A DNA stretch of 64,000 nucleotides from Adiantum capillus-veneris (GCA_014529385.2 CM043958.1:86374525-86438524); one strand, 5' to 3'; counted from the first letter of the stretch, positions 9,497 to 22,600 are shown. The notes: a model not told the origin generated them from the sequence alone. Program-made: numbers and translations.

Positions 9497-10540
9497 AGTG
9501 CACTCTGTGCTAAAAGCCCATTCTACATCAACATTAGCATTACAGTCTCCTTTCATAGAAGACTCAACAATGGCTGCATTTGTACTGGAACCAGCATTTG
9601 TAGTGGAACCACCCTCTTTCTTCTTAGCCTCTTTGGCCTTCAACTTAGGACACGGCTTGATCAAGTGATCATTAGCTTTACAATAATGGCAACGCATCTT
9701 CTTTTTGCCCTTGTCACCAGAACTACCCGACGAAGTGCTGCCAGCAAAAGCATTAGGAATAGAAGTTTTGCCACTCGCAGCAGAACCATAAGAAGTGGCT
9801 GCATTGCTGTTACCACCCTTTGTTTGAGAAGCAATAAAAGCCTGTTCAACTGCACGCTGTCTAGTCTTGTTTTTTCTAGAGAGTGACTCTTGCAATAGCA
9901 ATGTGCATAATGCATCAAACTTTACAACTTCTGGATTTCCTTGGGTCATAAGTCTCCAAGTACTAGCAAAAGTCTAGTAAGAATCTGGTAAGGCATCAAG
10001 AACAGTCTGCACAAGGGAACTGTCTGAAATGACTTCTCTTGCAGAAATAAGTTGCTCATTGATATCCTTGACACTAGCAAGGAAAGTGTCCATATCATCT
10101 TCCTCATGCATAATCTTCGACTCCAGCTCTTTACGCAGCAAAGCAATTTTAGCCTCATTGCAGCTTGCATTAGGACCTACACGAATATCCCAAGCCTGTT
10201 TCGCAGATTTTGCTGAACGGATGTGAGGAACAATGGTGTGCTTCACAGACAACACAATCAATGCATGAGCCTGCGCATCCTTAACATCCCAACGAGCTTG
10301 TTCTGCCATATGCAAAACAACTCTAACAGCAGCAATCCTTGCAGCAAGACCTGCAACATCCTCAACATCGCCTACATCCTCAGAACAAGGACGTACATCA
10401 ATGCCCTGCACAATATTCCAGACGCCCTTTGACACAAGAACGTGTTGCATAATATAAGCCCACATAGGGTAGTTGTCCACATCCAACTTGTCCTCAGCAG
10501 CAAACATCCTGAACACATCTGTGTTGGTGTTGTCAGCCAT
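9320..10540 (-). pseudogene. gag: Copia gag and protease start
   Basis: The ATG at 10540 (MADNTNTD) starts a single frame interrupted only by a TAG at 9974, a codon that may have been CAG. The gag has the usual Copia order: a W.YIMQHVL segment near residue 30, a helical region with AKQAWDI, and VLDALPDSY. A serine/glycine-rich stretch and a knuckle with one variant spacing, CHYCKANDHLIKPC, follow. The protease entry VWYFDSG comes near the end. Beyond it the sequence is repeat R, so the last ~35 residues are not authentic. The start is chosen because it gives the usual gag N-terminus; the open frame runs on upstream. Confidence 0.8.
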
Positions 10541-10888
10541 GGTAAATGCTGCACTTGATGTGAAAACTGCCCGAAAATAGGAGAAACGGAGTGTGAACAA
10601 CACGTGCTATATAGCACAAACCGTAGAAGACTGTAAGGCACCTGTTATGCAAAAATTGGCACTGAAAAAAATTCTGCACAAAATGAAGAAATTGCCTGTG
10701 CAGACCTACCTGTAGTGGAAACGGAGGCCGAAATGAGCCCGAATCAAAAATCTAAGCAGACTGAGCTCTACGAGTACACCCGAAATATTTGTCGACCTGT
10801 GAAAGCTCGCCAAACCTCACTGTAATCGAAGAAAGTGAGCACGCGTGTGCTGGAGCAGCTGGCTACTGAGCCTGGGAGGACGCAACCT

Positions 10889-10900
10889 TCTCTAATACTA
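10889..10900 (-). promoter_or_regulatory. Decayed initiator-Met primer site of the truncated Copia
   Basis: The plus strand reads TCTCTAATACTA, two bases before the LTR start TGTTGG. The intact form would be GCTCTGATACCA, so three changes are seen, all of them transitions or near it. The position relative to the LTR is exactly as expected. Confidence 0.5.
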
Positions 10901-10902
10901 AT

Positions 10903-11129
10903 TGTTGGAATTAGGGTTGCAGAGAAATACACACAGCTTGGAGAAGACGAAGGAAGCTCAAGGCACACAATAGAGAGTGTGTTACTTAGTGTACAATGGA
11001 AAGATAGATAGCCCTAGAGTGATGGGCGTATATACAATGCACGGGGGAAAAGACCTCCTAAAGAGGGAAAAAATGCCCCAGCGGTCCTAGTGTGTTCACA
11101 CACATCACTACCACATGTATATGGTAACA
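10903..11129 (-). repeat. 5' LTR of the truncated Copia
   Basis: The plus strand starts TGTTGGAATTAGGG and could end at GGTAACA (11129) or at a second copy of that word at 11172. No partner LTR exists in the window, so the end is uncertain. Confidence 0.5.
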
Positions 11130-12075
11130 ATCACATATTTGAAAGAAACACCCCTTGGTGTGCATGGTAACAATATACTTCCTACTTTTTGTTGTGTTCT
11201 TCTTATCATAGACTTTGAAGTCTAAGGTGTTGCCTCTACTTGTTTTGTAGTGCTTGGCACAAAGGTTGCTTTGTGTGCTGAAACTCGATGAGTGTTAAAT
11301 AGTGAAAGGTTGAAGGTTAGAGAGGTCAATTGTCACCACTCTTCCTCTAAAACAACCTTCTTTGTTATATCTTGCAGGTAGGTGCTTCAAATCCATGCGT
11401 ATTAGAGGTGGGTAATCTCATCCTAATGTATATTTTAGGATTGTTTATTCCCAGTTGGATGGAAATACTTGCAAATTTGTACGTCATATACTTAATAAGT
11501 ATCTTTATTATACAGCTTACAAATGTTGAATTCATATATGCTTTTGTTTGAACAACAAGTCTCTAACGCGTCATGGTACAAGGTGACCTCTTACTATGCT
11601 AGTTGAGTGGTGGTGTTTGCAACAATGGCTCAAGGAACTGGCATAACATGAATCATTTACGGTGGAACAAAGCTCTCCTCAAGCAATGTGGATCCTACTA
11701 CACCAAGAATCATTATGCTAACATGGAGAGATCCCTAGTAGGACAATACAATAGCTTTCCATCAGCATGAGGGCATCCCCACCAAAGATATTTTTATGTG
11801 ATAGGTCACCCTATTAGCATACCATGTCATGGAATGGATGTAAGAACTATGACCGTACTACCTCTTAACTGAGTCAATGTCAGTTAACAAGAGCTGCTAA
11901 AGACCGAAGACGTACGAATGCACATCGGGGATAAATACAAAGAAGCAGTGAAGATTGCGGTTACACATTTTCCACATTTTCCCAAAATGGTCACATATTG
12001 TAAATTCCCGATTTATTTCAAGCCATTGTAATATTTTAATGTGTTACGGGCTCAATGGAGTTCGAAGCTGTAAAG
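11130..12075. other. Non-coding stretch left of Copia D
   Basis: No ORF, primer site or clear repeat is seen. It ends at the target site of Copia D (TAAAG). If element F once carried Copia D inside its left LTR, part of this DNA could be the start of that LTR, but no matching copy lies in the window. Confidence 0.3.
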
Positions 12076-12807
12076 TGCTATAAAATATGACGTCGCTAAG
12101 TAGATAATTGAGTAGATTACTTACGGAGAGAGATAATTTTGCACACACAAGAGATTATAGAGTAGAGAGAGAGAGAGAGAGAGTACACATGATATACGTG
12201 GTTCACCCAATGTGGGCTACATCCACGGGAAAGCATCCACTTAATGGCTTTAGTACTTCAAAGAAGAAGTAGGCTACAAAGGGATTATACCCTTGATAGA
12301 GTTCTCGCCTTGCTTCACTCTCACCACCTCACACCCACCTTATAGCATCAACTTCACACTATGAAATGTGTGCAGAAATGGCCTCCTTTTATAGGCCAAA
12401 AGGGATGCCCTCTCTCATGAGAGGCAGCCATGTGTAGCCGCCCTTGTGTAGATAAGTCCAAATCATACCCTCCAATCCATGTATGTGTGGTCGCCCTTGA
12501 GAAGACAAGTCCTCCTTTGAAATCAGCCACTGACCATTGACTATCGGCCATCGGCCATCGTCCATTGACTATCGGCCACCGGCCAAACGATCGATTGTTT
12601 TTTGACCACTTTCCGGCCACCGTCCGACCATAATATTTTGGCAAAGCTAGTATCGAGCAAAGCTCGAGACTGGCCCCGTGAAAATTTTGGTTCCCGGTGA
12701 GTGATTTTTCTTCACGTACGATGGCTTCTCCTCATAATGGGGGCCTTACAAATGTGCATTTTTAATACAGAAAATTACAAGCGGTAAATCAAGCTTCATA
12801 CTTAACA
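12076..12807 (-). repeat. 3' LTR of Copia D
   Basis: Matches 31619-32311 with many differences and several small indels, including different lengths of an internal GA run (12164-12183). The run TCTACTTGGAG right after it on the plus strand is a plausible polypurine tract on the minus strand. Confidence 0.85.
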
Positions 12808-13095
12808 ATTTTCTACTTGGAGATTGATCTTCAAACCAAACATGTGACTGGTTTCCATCCTGGCTTCATATCCTTGAATGCCAATTGAAGATGAGAAAAA
12901 GCTCAACTTCTCCTTATTGACCACCTTTGTAAACATGTCTGCAAGATTTTCACGTGTATGCACCTTTTCTAGCTTTAGTTGTCCCTCTTCCAAAAGAGTG
13001 CGTATTAAGTGATATCTCACCTCAATGTGCTTCGTCCTTGAATGAAAGGCTGGGTTCTTTGCAAGATGGATAGCACTTTTGCTATCACTATACAA
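12802..13095 (-). pseudogene. Copia D RNase H carboxy-terminal part
   Basis: 97 codons starting YSDSKSAIHLAKNPAFHSRTK, the standard end of Copia RNase H, with the HTRENLADMFTK block near residue 50. The part linking it to the RT piece (the STTEAEY region) is missing or scrambled between 13096 and 13156, so the active site is not complete. It ends six bases inside the LTR. Confidence 0.85.
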
Positions 13096-13156
13096 GACAC
13101 AATTTTCTTGTTTGAATCCAAGCTCTTCTAAGAATTTGTGAAGCCACAGAATTTAT

Positions 13157-14308
13157 TTAGACATAGCCAGTAGTGCTCCTTCGAGTATCTTTGTCACCTG
13201 CCATATCTGCATTAGCATACCCTTCTAGAAAAATATCAATTCCTCCAAAATACAAAGCATTTGTTGTTGTCCCTTTTAGATACCTAAGTATCCACTTCAC
13301 AACTTGCCAGTGCTCTTTACCTGGGTTGTCCATGAACCTACTTACAACTCCCACTGCATGTGCAATGTCTGGCGTTGTCCAGACCATAGCATACATAAGA
13401 GAACCTACCGCTACAGCATATGGAACTTTAGACATATAGAATATCTCCTCTTGTGTCTTTGGACACATATCCTTGGTTAGTTTAAAGCGACCAGCCAAAG
13501 GTGTAGAAACCATTTTTGCATTTTGCATTGTAAACCTTTCTAGTACCTTCTTGATGTAATCCTCTTAAGATAGCTTTATTGTCTTTTTCATCATGTCCCT
13601 TGATATCTTCATACCAAGTGTCCTCTTTGCAGCACCTAAATCTTTCATTGAAAAAGATTTAGACAGCTCCTCACTTGCAATCAGCATGTCATCAACATAC
13701 AACATTAGGATGATGAACTTCCCATCTCCCAAATTTTTTTTGTAAACACAATGATCCGAGTTGCATCTTGTGAATCCATGATCCAACATCCATTGATCGA
13801 ACTTCAAGTACCATTGTATTGATGCTCGCTTTAAACCATACAAGCTCTTCTTTAATCTGCAAACCATTTTCTCCTTACCTTTTACTTCATACCCCTTTGG
13901 TTAAAGCATGTAAATTTCCTCCACGAAGTCACCGTGAGAGAATGCCATATTTACATCCATTTGGTCAAGATTTAGATCATTAGCAGCCACAAGGCTTAAG
14001 ACAAGTCTAATTGAGTTCATTTTGACAACATGAGAAAATATTTCATTGAAGTCAATACCTTTCTTTTGAGAAAACCCCTTTACCACAAGCCTAGACTTGT
14101 ACCTTTTCTCCTCACCTTCTTTTTCCTTCAACTTATACACCCATTTTTTTTGAAGTGCCTGCTTATCTTTAGGCAACTCAACCAACTCCCATGGTTGGTT
14201 GCGATGTAATGAGTCCATCTCCACTTGCATGCTCTTCATCCATTCTTCTTTGGGTTCATCTTGCATAGCTTCTTCGTATGATTCCGGCTCTCCAGAATCT
14301 GAGATCAA
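13157..14308 (-). pseudogene. pol: Copia D reverse transcriptase
   Basis: Three open pieces (14308-13901, 13867-13565, 13528-13157) form one RT with stops between them. Visible motifs are EEWMKSMQVEMDSL at the RT start, KARLV-type KSRLVVKGFSQ, LDQMDVNMAFSHGD with the first catalytic Asp, KKSLYGLK, and the active-site box LYVDDMLIA. PYAVAVGSLMYAM and TTPDIAHAVGVVSRF follow towards RNase H. Compared with usual Copia proteins the segment after the YVDD box is shortened. It is not functional. Confidence 0.9.
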
Positions 14309-14445
14309 GAGATGGTTGAAGGAAGGAACAAACCTTTATGGAGGTCTACTTGCTCTTGTAGATCTTCGGGGAATAGGTTGAGGCTCCTCATTTGGTTGAC
14401 GTTGTTGCACATTGTCACCTTCCGTAGTACTTGAGTCTTCACCGT

Positions 14446-16359
14446 TGGGATGGGGGATTTGGAAACAACACCCTACACAAAATATGTCTGCCTCTCTATA
14501 GCCCAGGGTAACTTCCGCACCCCTAACTACACAAAATCACACACATAGACACCAAATCGGCAAACGACTATTAGCCCTACTCACACCTGATCATCTCCGA
14601 CCACATATACCCGACCACAAAGCATATATCTCAACCTTTGATCCTTCATAGCACCATACACTCACATGCAAGTAGTCTTGACACCCTCAGGAATTTGGAG
14701 ACTGCTAGCATACATTACATTCCCGTGGAGACCGCACACACTTGACACACGATGAAATCACTCATATAACTGATGCATAATAATACACGAGAGTAGAGAG
14801 GAGGAGGATATAAACCTAAGAATAACTAGCAAATACCATGGTAAAACCAGTGATTCAATGGTGGAGCTTTAACTTCCCTTTATCTAGTCAGTCGGACCCT
14901 ACCAACATGACATCATACTTTTCCTCCTCCATGTGCTATCATTCACACTCACTTTCTGGATGTCTTTGACTTGTCCATTGATCACGGAACGTCCTTGAAT
15001 GCAAGCGGTACCAAGAGGCTACCAACCCTTTTGGCCTTTAGCAATGGTCTGTCCATATTCTCAATCTATAGGTTGCACCCAAGCGTCTCCTCTTTTGAGC
15101 CAATGGTGCACCTCTTTGGATAGCCCATGCTCACAACATACCCTCGACCATACTCTGCAACGCAGTGGTCATCCTTGATCATTTCCAAGTCGCCATCCCT
15201 TCCTTATTGCGTTCTTCGTCTACAGCATTATAATATTGAAAGTATCGGCCTTAGATTCCTGCTTGGTGGCTTCTTCAGCTCCTCCAACTTTCTTTGGCAT
15301 GTGGCTTTTTTCTTGCAGCACCATGCGACAACCAGCTGGTGCGAACTCACTATAGAGCTCCCTCTTCTTGCCGATGATGGTCCACTGCTGATTCAAGTGA
15401 TCACCAATGGTTGCCTCCCCTCTTGCATGTGCTTGCCGAGCTTGGCTATAAGAGACCCCCCTCTACGTGATCACGCTGTGGTGGCTCCTCTCTTTTTACA
15501 GCTTCTGCAGCGTCGCCCCCTCCCTTTTTGGCAAGTGGCGTTCAAGAGATCTCCGCTTCTTACAGAGCACCGGCCAACCTCCTTTTGCAGAGTGGTGCCT
15601 CCTTCAAAGCCAGACCTTGGTGGCTCTTCCCTTGCTCAGCCCTCCTGCCTACTGTACATGGCATCTCGCCATGCTCATCTCCAACCATTGGCCTCTCTTC
15701 TTTACATGCCTTGGCGGCCCTACATAGACCCCATAACCCTCCAACTCCTTGGTTTGATGAGCTGCAGCCCTCGCGGCTTCTGCACCAGCTCTTGATCATA
15801 GCCCCTCCCTTCCACTCTCGGCCTTTTTCCTTCTCCCATGCAGATGGCTGTTTTCCCCTGCATGTCCACCACCTTGCCAAACTCCTTGCCTTCCACCTGC
15901 AGATGGCGACTTTCTTATGCAAGCTACAGAGCCCAGAACCCTCGTTTGCATGCCCCTATAAAAAAAAATTGTTCTTTTAAAAAAAAGAAAAAACCTCGAT
16001 GTGCAAGCATTTACATGCCGTTGATGTCCGGCCTACCCGTCGACTTCTTCTCCGACCCCCATCACGTTTGCAGCTCGTTACATTGGTCTTTCCTTGTAAT
16101 GGCGATAATTCATGGCCGTCTGTCGTATCTTGAACTTGCCGAGCACGACCGACACCTTCATACACACAATGGCACGATTTCTCCAGCAAAGATTCACAAC
16201 CATGCTTGTCCTGCAGAATGCGGGATCTGGCATACACGTCCCCGCGGTACCTGCTCCAATCTGCATCTAGTACATGACCAAGCCTACAACCATCAACCTA
16301 CCTGCTGTCGTGCACCTGTCACTGACACTTTCTCGGGTCGACACGGCTTGGGTGCACCA
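14446..16359 (-). repeat. 3' LTR of element C
   Basis: About 1.9 kb, matching 27444-29369 with scattered substitutions and small indels. The middle (about 15100-15960) is GC-rich and keeps long open frames on the plus strand in both copies, antisense to the element. They resemble no known family and are not called as genes. Confidence 0.9.
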
Positions 16360-16362
16360 TCA

Positions 16363-16376
16363 TTTCCCACCCCCTC
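16363..16376 (-). promoter_or_regulatory. Polypurine tract of element C
   Basis: The minus strand reads GAGGGGGTGGGAAA, directly inside the 3' LTR. It is in the position where plus-strand DNA synthesis is primed. Confidence 0.6.
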
Positions 16377-16550
16377 GTTGAGCATTCATGATCAACCACA
16401 ATATTATTTAGGTAAGATAGGACTGTATAGAGAGAATGATATAACATAGCTGCATAGACTGCATAAGAAAAATGATGATCTAGTGGCTATATAGATAGGA
16501 TAGAGATAGAGAGAAAATGGTCTGCTAATGCATCACCCTCCAGGGTAAAA

Positions 16551-16757
16551 TCAAAAGCTCACAGCTTCCCCAATCATAGTGTAGGCTCCACCTAGATAAA
16601 AAACAAAACATTGGTCGTGGTCATCCACTTGTAATGCATGTATATTCAAGCTGCCCTTTGCACTTGTAGGCCAATAAATAGGCCACCCTTCCTGCTCTCC
16701 ATAGCATGGAGCTTTGTCACCCGCATCCATAATCCTTCCTACCAACCATAAGCATAC
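16551..16757 (-). CDS. Element C 3' ORF fragment, unknown
   Basis: An open frame of about 70 codons lies in the C interior, left of the B insertion. The version that starts further right takes its first ~20 residues from the LTR of B and so is not real. It reads WLVGRIMDAGDKAPC..., with no recognised family. It may be the broken end of an ORF that B interrupted, but its phase does not simply continue that of 25698-25962. Confidence 0.3.
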   Translation of the reverse strand, partial: VCLWLVGRIMDAGDKAPCYGEQEGWPIYWPTSAKGSLNIHALQVDDHDQCFVFYLGGAYTMIGEAVSF

Positions 16758-17952
16758 TGTAACATTTAATGGCCTAAATAACTTATGTGTAGCGGAAATT
16801 AACATGAACATAGTGGGCATTTCATTAGAATAGATTCCTAATGAGAATTACAAGAGTGCTTGGGTGGAGAGAGCAACGAAAAGCATAACACCTAGTTAGA
16901 TAGCATCGACAATACTTTCAAAAGAGAGAGAAATTAAGCTATTGACAACAATTGAGGACCGGATTTGCATGGAGCCGGTCCCCCCTCCAAAAGGCTTTGT
17001 ATTATGGTTTCTCCCATCAAGAGAGACATTGTACAATACAATTCTTTGTGTTCCTTCAAGACTAGCTAGTGCAATGAAGATGGAAGCTTCATGCACCAAG
17101 CAAAACACTTAATCAAACACAACTTGAATTATCCCCGTTCTCAGACCCAAGACCTCACACACCTTCGAAGATGGTGAGAGCTAGCAGGGTATGAGAGTAG
17201 ATTGAGAGGAAGAAGGAGTATCTTACGAGAAAGATGTACATCTCCTCACATAATCACTCATATTAGCATAGCTTAGCTTAGTAATTAGCTTGGAAGAGGA
17301 GATGAGCATGCATTAAAGCTTGGCTCTTGGTTGGATTTGCATCCACATGCCAAGAGAGTGTTGATGTAGGCTTTTATCTCACAAGCTTGGAGTAGGTGAT
17401 GAGCTCTCCATTAAAGCTTGGGAGGAGATAGAGTATTCTTCCTTCACACATGGTCAAGTGAGAGAGTGTGTGTGTCAATGCCAAGCAAAAATCAGCCCCC
17501 TCTCTCTCTTGGGTGAGCCCTTGTTGCTAATTTGGTCTGGCTTTTGCCTCATTGGACCTCCCCAAGTCAAGCCAATGGGTATTAAGCAGCATAAGTGATA
17601 GCCTTCTAACATGTGTCCCCCTTTCCCCTTTTGTGAGAGCTTTAGGTAATTAAATAATTAAACTAAACTCTCATTGGACCCCTTTTGCCTCCTGGCCAAT
17701 AGAAATCAGGCAAGCCATGGGGCTTCTGAATGCTCATTGGACCCTTTGGGAGACTGCCCAATAGTCTTTTAGGAGACTTAATTCTCATTGGTTTCTTTTA
17801 TTAAATATTTTTAAATTAATTAAACTACATTTACTCTAGCTTAATTCTCATTGGTCCACTTCAAGGGTCTTCCAATAGGAATTGGGCACACCTTGTGGGC
17901 ATCTGGCCTAGGGAGCTGACATGTGTCCCTCATTCCCTTTGTGTAAAGGGAG

Positions 17953-17995
<43 letters not shown>

Positions 17996-18372
17996 ATTTC
18001 TCTCTCATCCCCTACCTTTAGGGCTCGCCCCCTCCCATGTAGGGATGTGCAAAGACTTTTAGGGCACACACAAAGCATCCAATTTTCCCTAGGGTTGACC
18101 TTTGGACACAACCTTTGAATTTTGGAACCTTAGCATTTTGGAAGTCTTAATGAGCTGAACCTTAGGGTCTTTTTAGCCCATTGTTGCACATGGTTCTTTT
18201 GCAGATGGCCCCCGCTTTGGATCCCTATTTTCCCTCCTTTGGATCCCTACTGTGGCCAGTCTGCTAGCTTAACCAATATTCTAGCTTTTTCTCCCCTGGC
18301 CTTCCCCACATTAAATGATTAGTTTAATATGAGAAAATCATTTAGGAGAATTAGATATTGATTATTATGACA
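16758..18372 (-). repeat. 3' LTR of chromovirus B
   Basis: 1615 bases, nearly identical to 24098-25697. Differences by eye are few: single bases, a 13-base gap in the right copy near 24542, the TG-run length, and the last ~20 bases. There the right copy carries a short extra segment with GAACACTTGAAGC, also found in the flanking DNA. Confidence 0.95.
17955..17994. repeat. (TG)20 microsatellite in the left LTR of B
   Basis: 40 bases of TG. The same site in the right LTR (25284-25305) has 11 units. The LTRs were identical at insertion, so the difference arose afterwards. Confidence 0.97.
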
Positions 18373-18375
18373 TTA

Positions 18376-18385
18376 CCTCTCTCTT
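18376..18385 (-). promoter_or_regulatory. Polypurine tract of chromovirus B
   Basis: The minus strand reads AAGAGAGAGG, three bases inside the 3' LTR. Its position fits a plus-strand primer. Confidence 0.6.
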
Positions 18386-18728
18386 GAAATCATAGTCGTC
18401 CTCGACTATGGTGTAGAGAAGATAAAGCATGTTCATGAGTCCTTTTCTTAGCGGGTAGAGGATCCCTATGTTACCCTACGACATCATTCCATAATGGATG
18501 ACTAGTCCATTTGGCGCTTGAGAGCCTGAGGCTGCCGGAAGCATGTCTGCACATTAGTCCTATCAATCTTCCATAGTAGAGTGACAAGCTCTACTTGGTG
18601 TTTGGGAGACGTCGTCTCCGCAAACTTGATCTAAGCATGCATACTACTTCATTTTTGTGCACAAATAAAGAAAAAGAGAGTCTTATAAGACAAAAATTTT
18701 GTTCATTTTTAACATTTTGTACATTTGC

Positions 18729-19606
18729 TTACTCTTGGGAAGCATTGTAAGCATTGACAAGGTTTAGGTTATCCTTTAATTGTATGCCTTGCATCCATCT
18801 AGCATCTTCAAAAGGATAATTCTTAAACTTAATAGGATATCGTCAGATAGTCTTACCGCCTCTTAGTACCTTGTCTTCATGTCGGAGAATGGACTCGGGC
18901 TGCAACACCTCTTCTTGGTCCTCGATCTCCGGTGGGTCTTCAATAGTTGGTTCTTGAGGTGGCTCTCCTTTGTAAGGCTTTAATAGGCTCACATGAAAAG
19001 CATTGTGTATGAGCCAATGATTGGGCAACTTAAGTTGATAGGCCATCTCATTGATTGGCCTAAGAATCTGGAAGGGACCATAGTACCTTTTTGCTAGTTT
19101 AGCATAGTACTTTTGGTGGCCCGTAGGATTTTTGCCCGTCGTGTGCCTTAATCGAGCCTTGGGAAACTTTAACAAGACCCAATCGTTTTCTTTACAGGCT
19201 TGGGCTCTTCTGTGCTTGTCAGCAGCAGCCTTTTGCTTTTGTTGTGAGATAGAGATAGCATCTTTAATCTTTTGAAAAGATTCTTGTAGGTCTCGGCTAT
19301 ACTCATCTGCAGCGAAGATCTTCCCATGTACCTTAAGTAGCAAGGGACTTTTTGATCTTCCCTCAATTACCTCGAAAGGTGCTTTTTTCGTGGAAGTATG
19401 TACAGTGTTATTGTAAGCATACTCCACTAAGGGTAAGTACTTCTCCCATTGGAATCTTAGATCTACTTCTGTTACATAGGCTTTTAGTAGATCGAGAATT
19501 GTTAGGTTAGCTATTTCACTTTGGCCATCCGTTTGTGGATGATAGGCCGAAGAGAAATTTAGCCTTGTCCCTAAATTCTCAAAGAGACCCTTCTAGAAAT
19601 TACTGG
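18729..19606 (-). pseudogene. pol: Chromovirus B integrase carboxy-terminal part with chromodomain
   Basis: This follows the 19607-22681 frame in a different phase, after a one-base shift near 19610. A TAG lies shortly after, where Trp is usual. The part from 19427 on has YAYNNTVHTSTKKAPFEV, the GPFQILR...YQLKLP block typical of Gypsy integrase ends, and the junction HNAFHVSLLKPYKG. A chromodomain follows, interrupted by TGA at 18843. Downstream in the same phase it continues RYPIKFKNYPFEDARWM to a stop at 18729. The chromodomain identifies the chromovirus branch of Ty3/Gypsy and would guide integration to marked chromatin. Confidence 0.88.
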
Positions 19607-22600
19607 TCATTCTAGGATCCTATCCGACACTATGGACATTGGCAAGCCATGGTATTTGAAAATTTGTGAAATGAAGAGGGTTGCCATTTGATGGGCTTTG
19701 ATAGTCTTTTTGACAGGTATAAAATGAGCTTGTTTACTGAACCTGTCTACTATCGTCCATATTCTCGTATTCCCATGGATAGACTTAGGCAATCCAAAGA
19801 TAAAATCCATGGATATGCTCTCCCATGGTGAATTAGGGATTGGCAAGGGTTGAAGAAATCCAGGTTGCTTCCCTCTATCAAATTTTGTCTTTTGACATAC
19901 CACACATTTGGAAACATACTCTTGTATGTTCACTTTCATGGTAGGCCAATAGAAATATGTTTCAATTCCCTTTAAGGTAGACTGAATCCCTCTATGCCCC
20001 GCATACGGGGGAGCATGAGATTCATACATTACTTTCTCACGCAGGGAGTTAGTAACGCATAGTCTATTACCATAGAGAAGATAACCATCTTGTAAAGTAA
20101 AGGGTTCTTCTTTCTTCCCTAATGTAAGGGCTGAAATCACATCTCTAAAATCGGGATCAATAGCATACTCATCTATCATTGAAGATAGATCATTGTGAGT
20201 TGCTATGGAAACCGCATTCACTCTCGGTCGTCTTGAGAGTGCATCGGCTACTTGATTATGCTTGCCAGCAATGTGAGCAATATGAAAATGAAATTGCGAA
20301 AGGAAATTTGCCCACCTCATTTGTTTGTCGGAGATCTTGGTCTGTGTCATGAAGTACTTAAGACTTTGGTGATCCGTTCGCAGAATGAAAGGAGTCCCCA
20401 ATAAATAGTGCTTCCATGAGTCTAAGGCATGTAGAACTGCAAGGAGTTCCTTTTCATATATGCCTAGAGCTTGCTCAACAGGGTCGAGCCTTCGGCTCTC
20501 ATAGCCTATGGCGTGCCCTTCTTGGAGCAAAACAGCTCCAAGGCAATCACCACAAGCATCACATTGGACCTCAAATGGTTTTGAGAGATCCGGTAGTGTA
20601 AGTACAGGTTGAGAGATAAGCTTTTCTTTAAGCTTTTCGAAAGCATTGTTCTCCTTAGCAGACCATGTATACCTAACGCTTTTTTTTGTTAGGTCGTGTA
20701 ATGGTCCAGCAATTTGTGAGAACCTTTCTATGAAGTGTCTATAGTATGCACACATACCTATGAAGCTTCTTAGTTCATGCAGATTCCTTGGTTTAGGCCA
20801 TCCTTTTATTACCTCTAACTTGGATGGATCCATTTGGATGTCATCTTGAGAGATAATGTGACCTAAATATTGAATCTCTTGCAAGAAAAATTCACTTTTC
20901 TTTCGATTAACATAAAGTTTATTCTCTCTTAAAACTTGAAATATTACCTGGAGATGTTGCTTGTGTTCCTCCAATGAATTAGAGTAGATGATAATATCAT
21001 CAAAGAACACTCCAGTGAAGGTTCGATGAGGCCTGAATAGCTTCTCCATCAAGCGGTTGAATGTGGCTAGTGCATTGGTCAAGCCAAAAGGCATGACAAT
21101 GTATTCGTAAAGACCAAATGTAGTGCGAAACGCGGTCTTTACAATGTCTTGATCAACTATCCTTATTTGATGATACCCACTCTTTAGGTCAACACTACTG
21201 AAGTAGGTCGATCCTTGTAGCTTATCAAATAGGTCTTCTACCCGTGGAACGGGAAACCTATTCTTGATAGTGATCCTATTTAGTGCTCTATACTCGACAC
21301 ACATACGATATGTGTCGTCTTTCTTTTGCACTAATAGCACAGGTGAGCAAAATGGAGATGAGCTAGGCCTAACCATGCCCTTCTCAACTAACTCATGCAC
21401 TTGCCGCATAATCTCCTCTTGTTGAGCTTGAGAAACTCTATAAGGAGGTTTATTAGGCGGTGAACTTCCTGGAACTTGAAGTTCAATTGCATGGTCATCA
21501 TTACCTCGTTTAGGAGGTAGCTCACAAGGGATGTCGTCAATAAAAACATCTTGAAACCCCTTGAGAAAATTGGATAACTCTAATTCCTTTTGGTTGCTTT
21601 TATTTTCGTTTGTTAAAGCATTAGGTTCATTTTGAGAATCTTTAACAAAAATCATGTACACGGAAATAGAGCTCTTTATTGACTTGTTGAAAGCTGGTGT
21701 ATGTACGATGGGGATGGTGTTACCCATTTCCTTAGCATCTATATACATGTCTTTTTCCTTGAACTTAAAGGAGATTCTCCTTTCAGGAAATTTAACATCG
21801 GCAGCCAGGCGGTCAAACCATGGTGCCCCTAGGATTACATCCTCATGCTTGAGAGGAGAGATAAAGAAGTCCTCTATGTCCACATAGCCTTGGACATGAA
21901 GCCTCAATTTCCCAATTAAGGGAGTGATTGAAGCTTCTTGCCCCTTGAAGGCACTGTCAACGGGTAGGACATCTCCCATCTCGTAGGATTGTCTGCCTAG
22001 CTTGGTGGTTAACTCCATAGATATAAAATTGTGAGTAGAACCAGGGTCAAAGAGAATAAAAGCATCATGTTCTCTTACCTTTCCCCAAGCATGGCATAGA
22101 GGAGATCCTTTGTGGTGAGTTTGGTGAATCTCCTCCTCTTGGATTTCAACCAAGGAAGCTCTAGGAGGATCTTGGTGGTTGTTCTTTTCGGGACAAGCGC
22201 GGTACGCATGCCCTTGTTCGCCGCACTTGAAACACCGGTTATCCTTACGATAACGCTCAAGCTCTTCAGGAGAGAGTTTATTCTTACCTTTGTAAACTCC
22301 CTTCTCTTTAGCTTTGTTGGAGTTGCCCTTAGGAGACTTTTGGACATTGTCCTTCCCCTTAGGCTCATTGGAACCCTTGTTTTCCGGGGGCTTATTATTT
22401 CTTTTTGCCCCCGTTTGGAAATTGATTGGAGAGGCGACCATAGTGTGGTGTATTACCGTCGATATGGTACGTGGTCTTTGGGAGTTGACATACTCCGCCA
22501 TTTCTTCTGTCAAGCCCGCACAAAATTGTTGCTTTTGCTCTCCAAAATCCAACCTTTTGAAGACAGTGGCTTTGAGTTGTAAGTCCCAAAAATTGTTTAC

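Larger units (their letters stand above)
9320..11129 (-). mobile_element. Truncated Copia element (5' LTR, gag, start of protease)
   Basis: On the minus strand: an LTR beginning at about 10903 on the plus strand (TGTTGG), a worn initiator-Met primer site, a leader of ~350 bases, gag and the first part of protease. Integrase, RT, RNase H and the 3' LTR are missing. At 9496 the element joins repeat R. The gag layout (single frame, one CCHC knuckle, WYFDSG protease start) is typical Copia. Confidence 0.8.

Noticed and set aside
15127-16449. Overlapping plus-strand ORFs of 150-222 codons in the left LTR of element C
   Set aside because: Several frames are open at once in GC-rich DNA, they cross the LTR end, and no family is recognised; kept only as a weak finding.
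16758-16820. Amino-terminal part of the ORF at 16551-16820
   Set aside because: These codons lie in the LTR of B, so the ORF start is created by the insertion.
17908-18118. His-Thr and Cys-Val ORFs
   Set aside because: Translation of the TG microsatellite in the B LTR.
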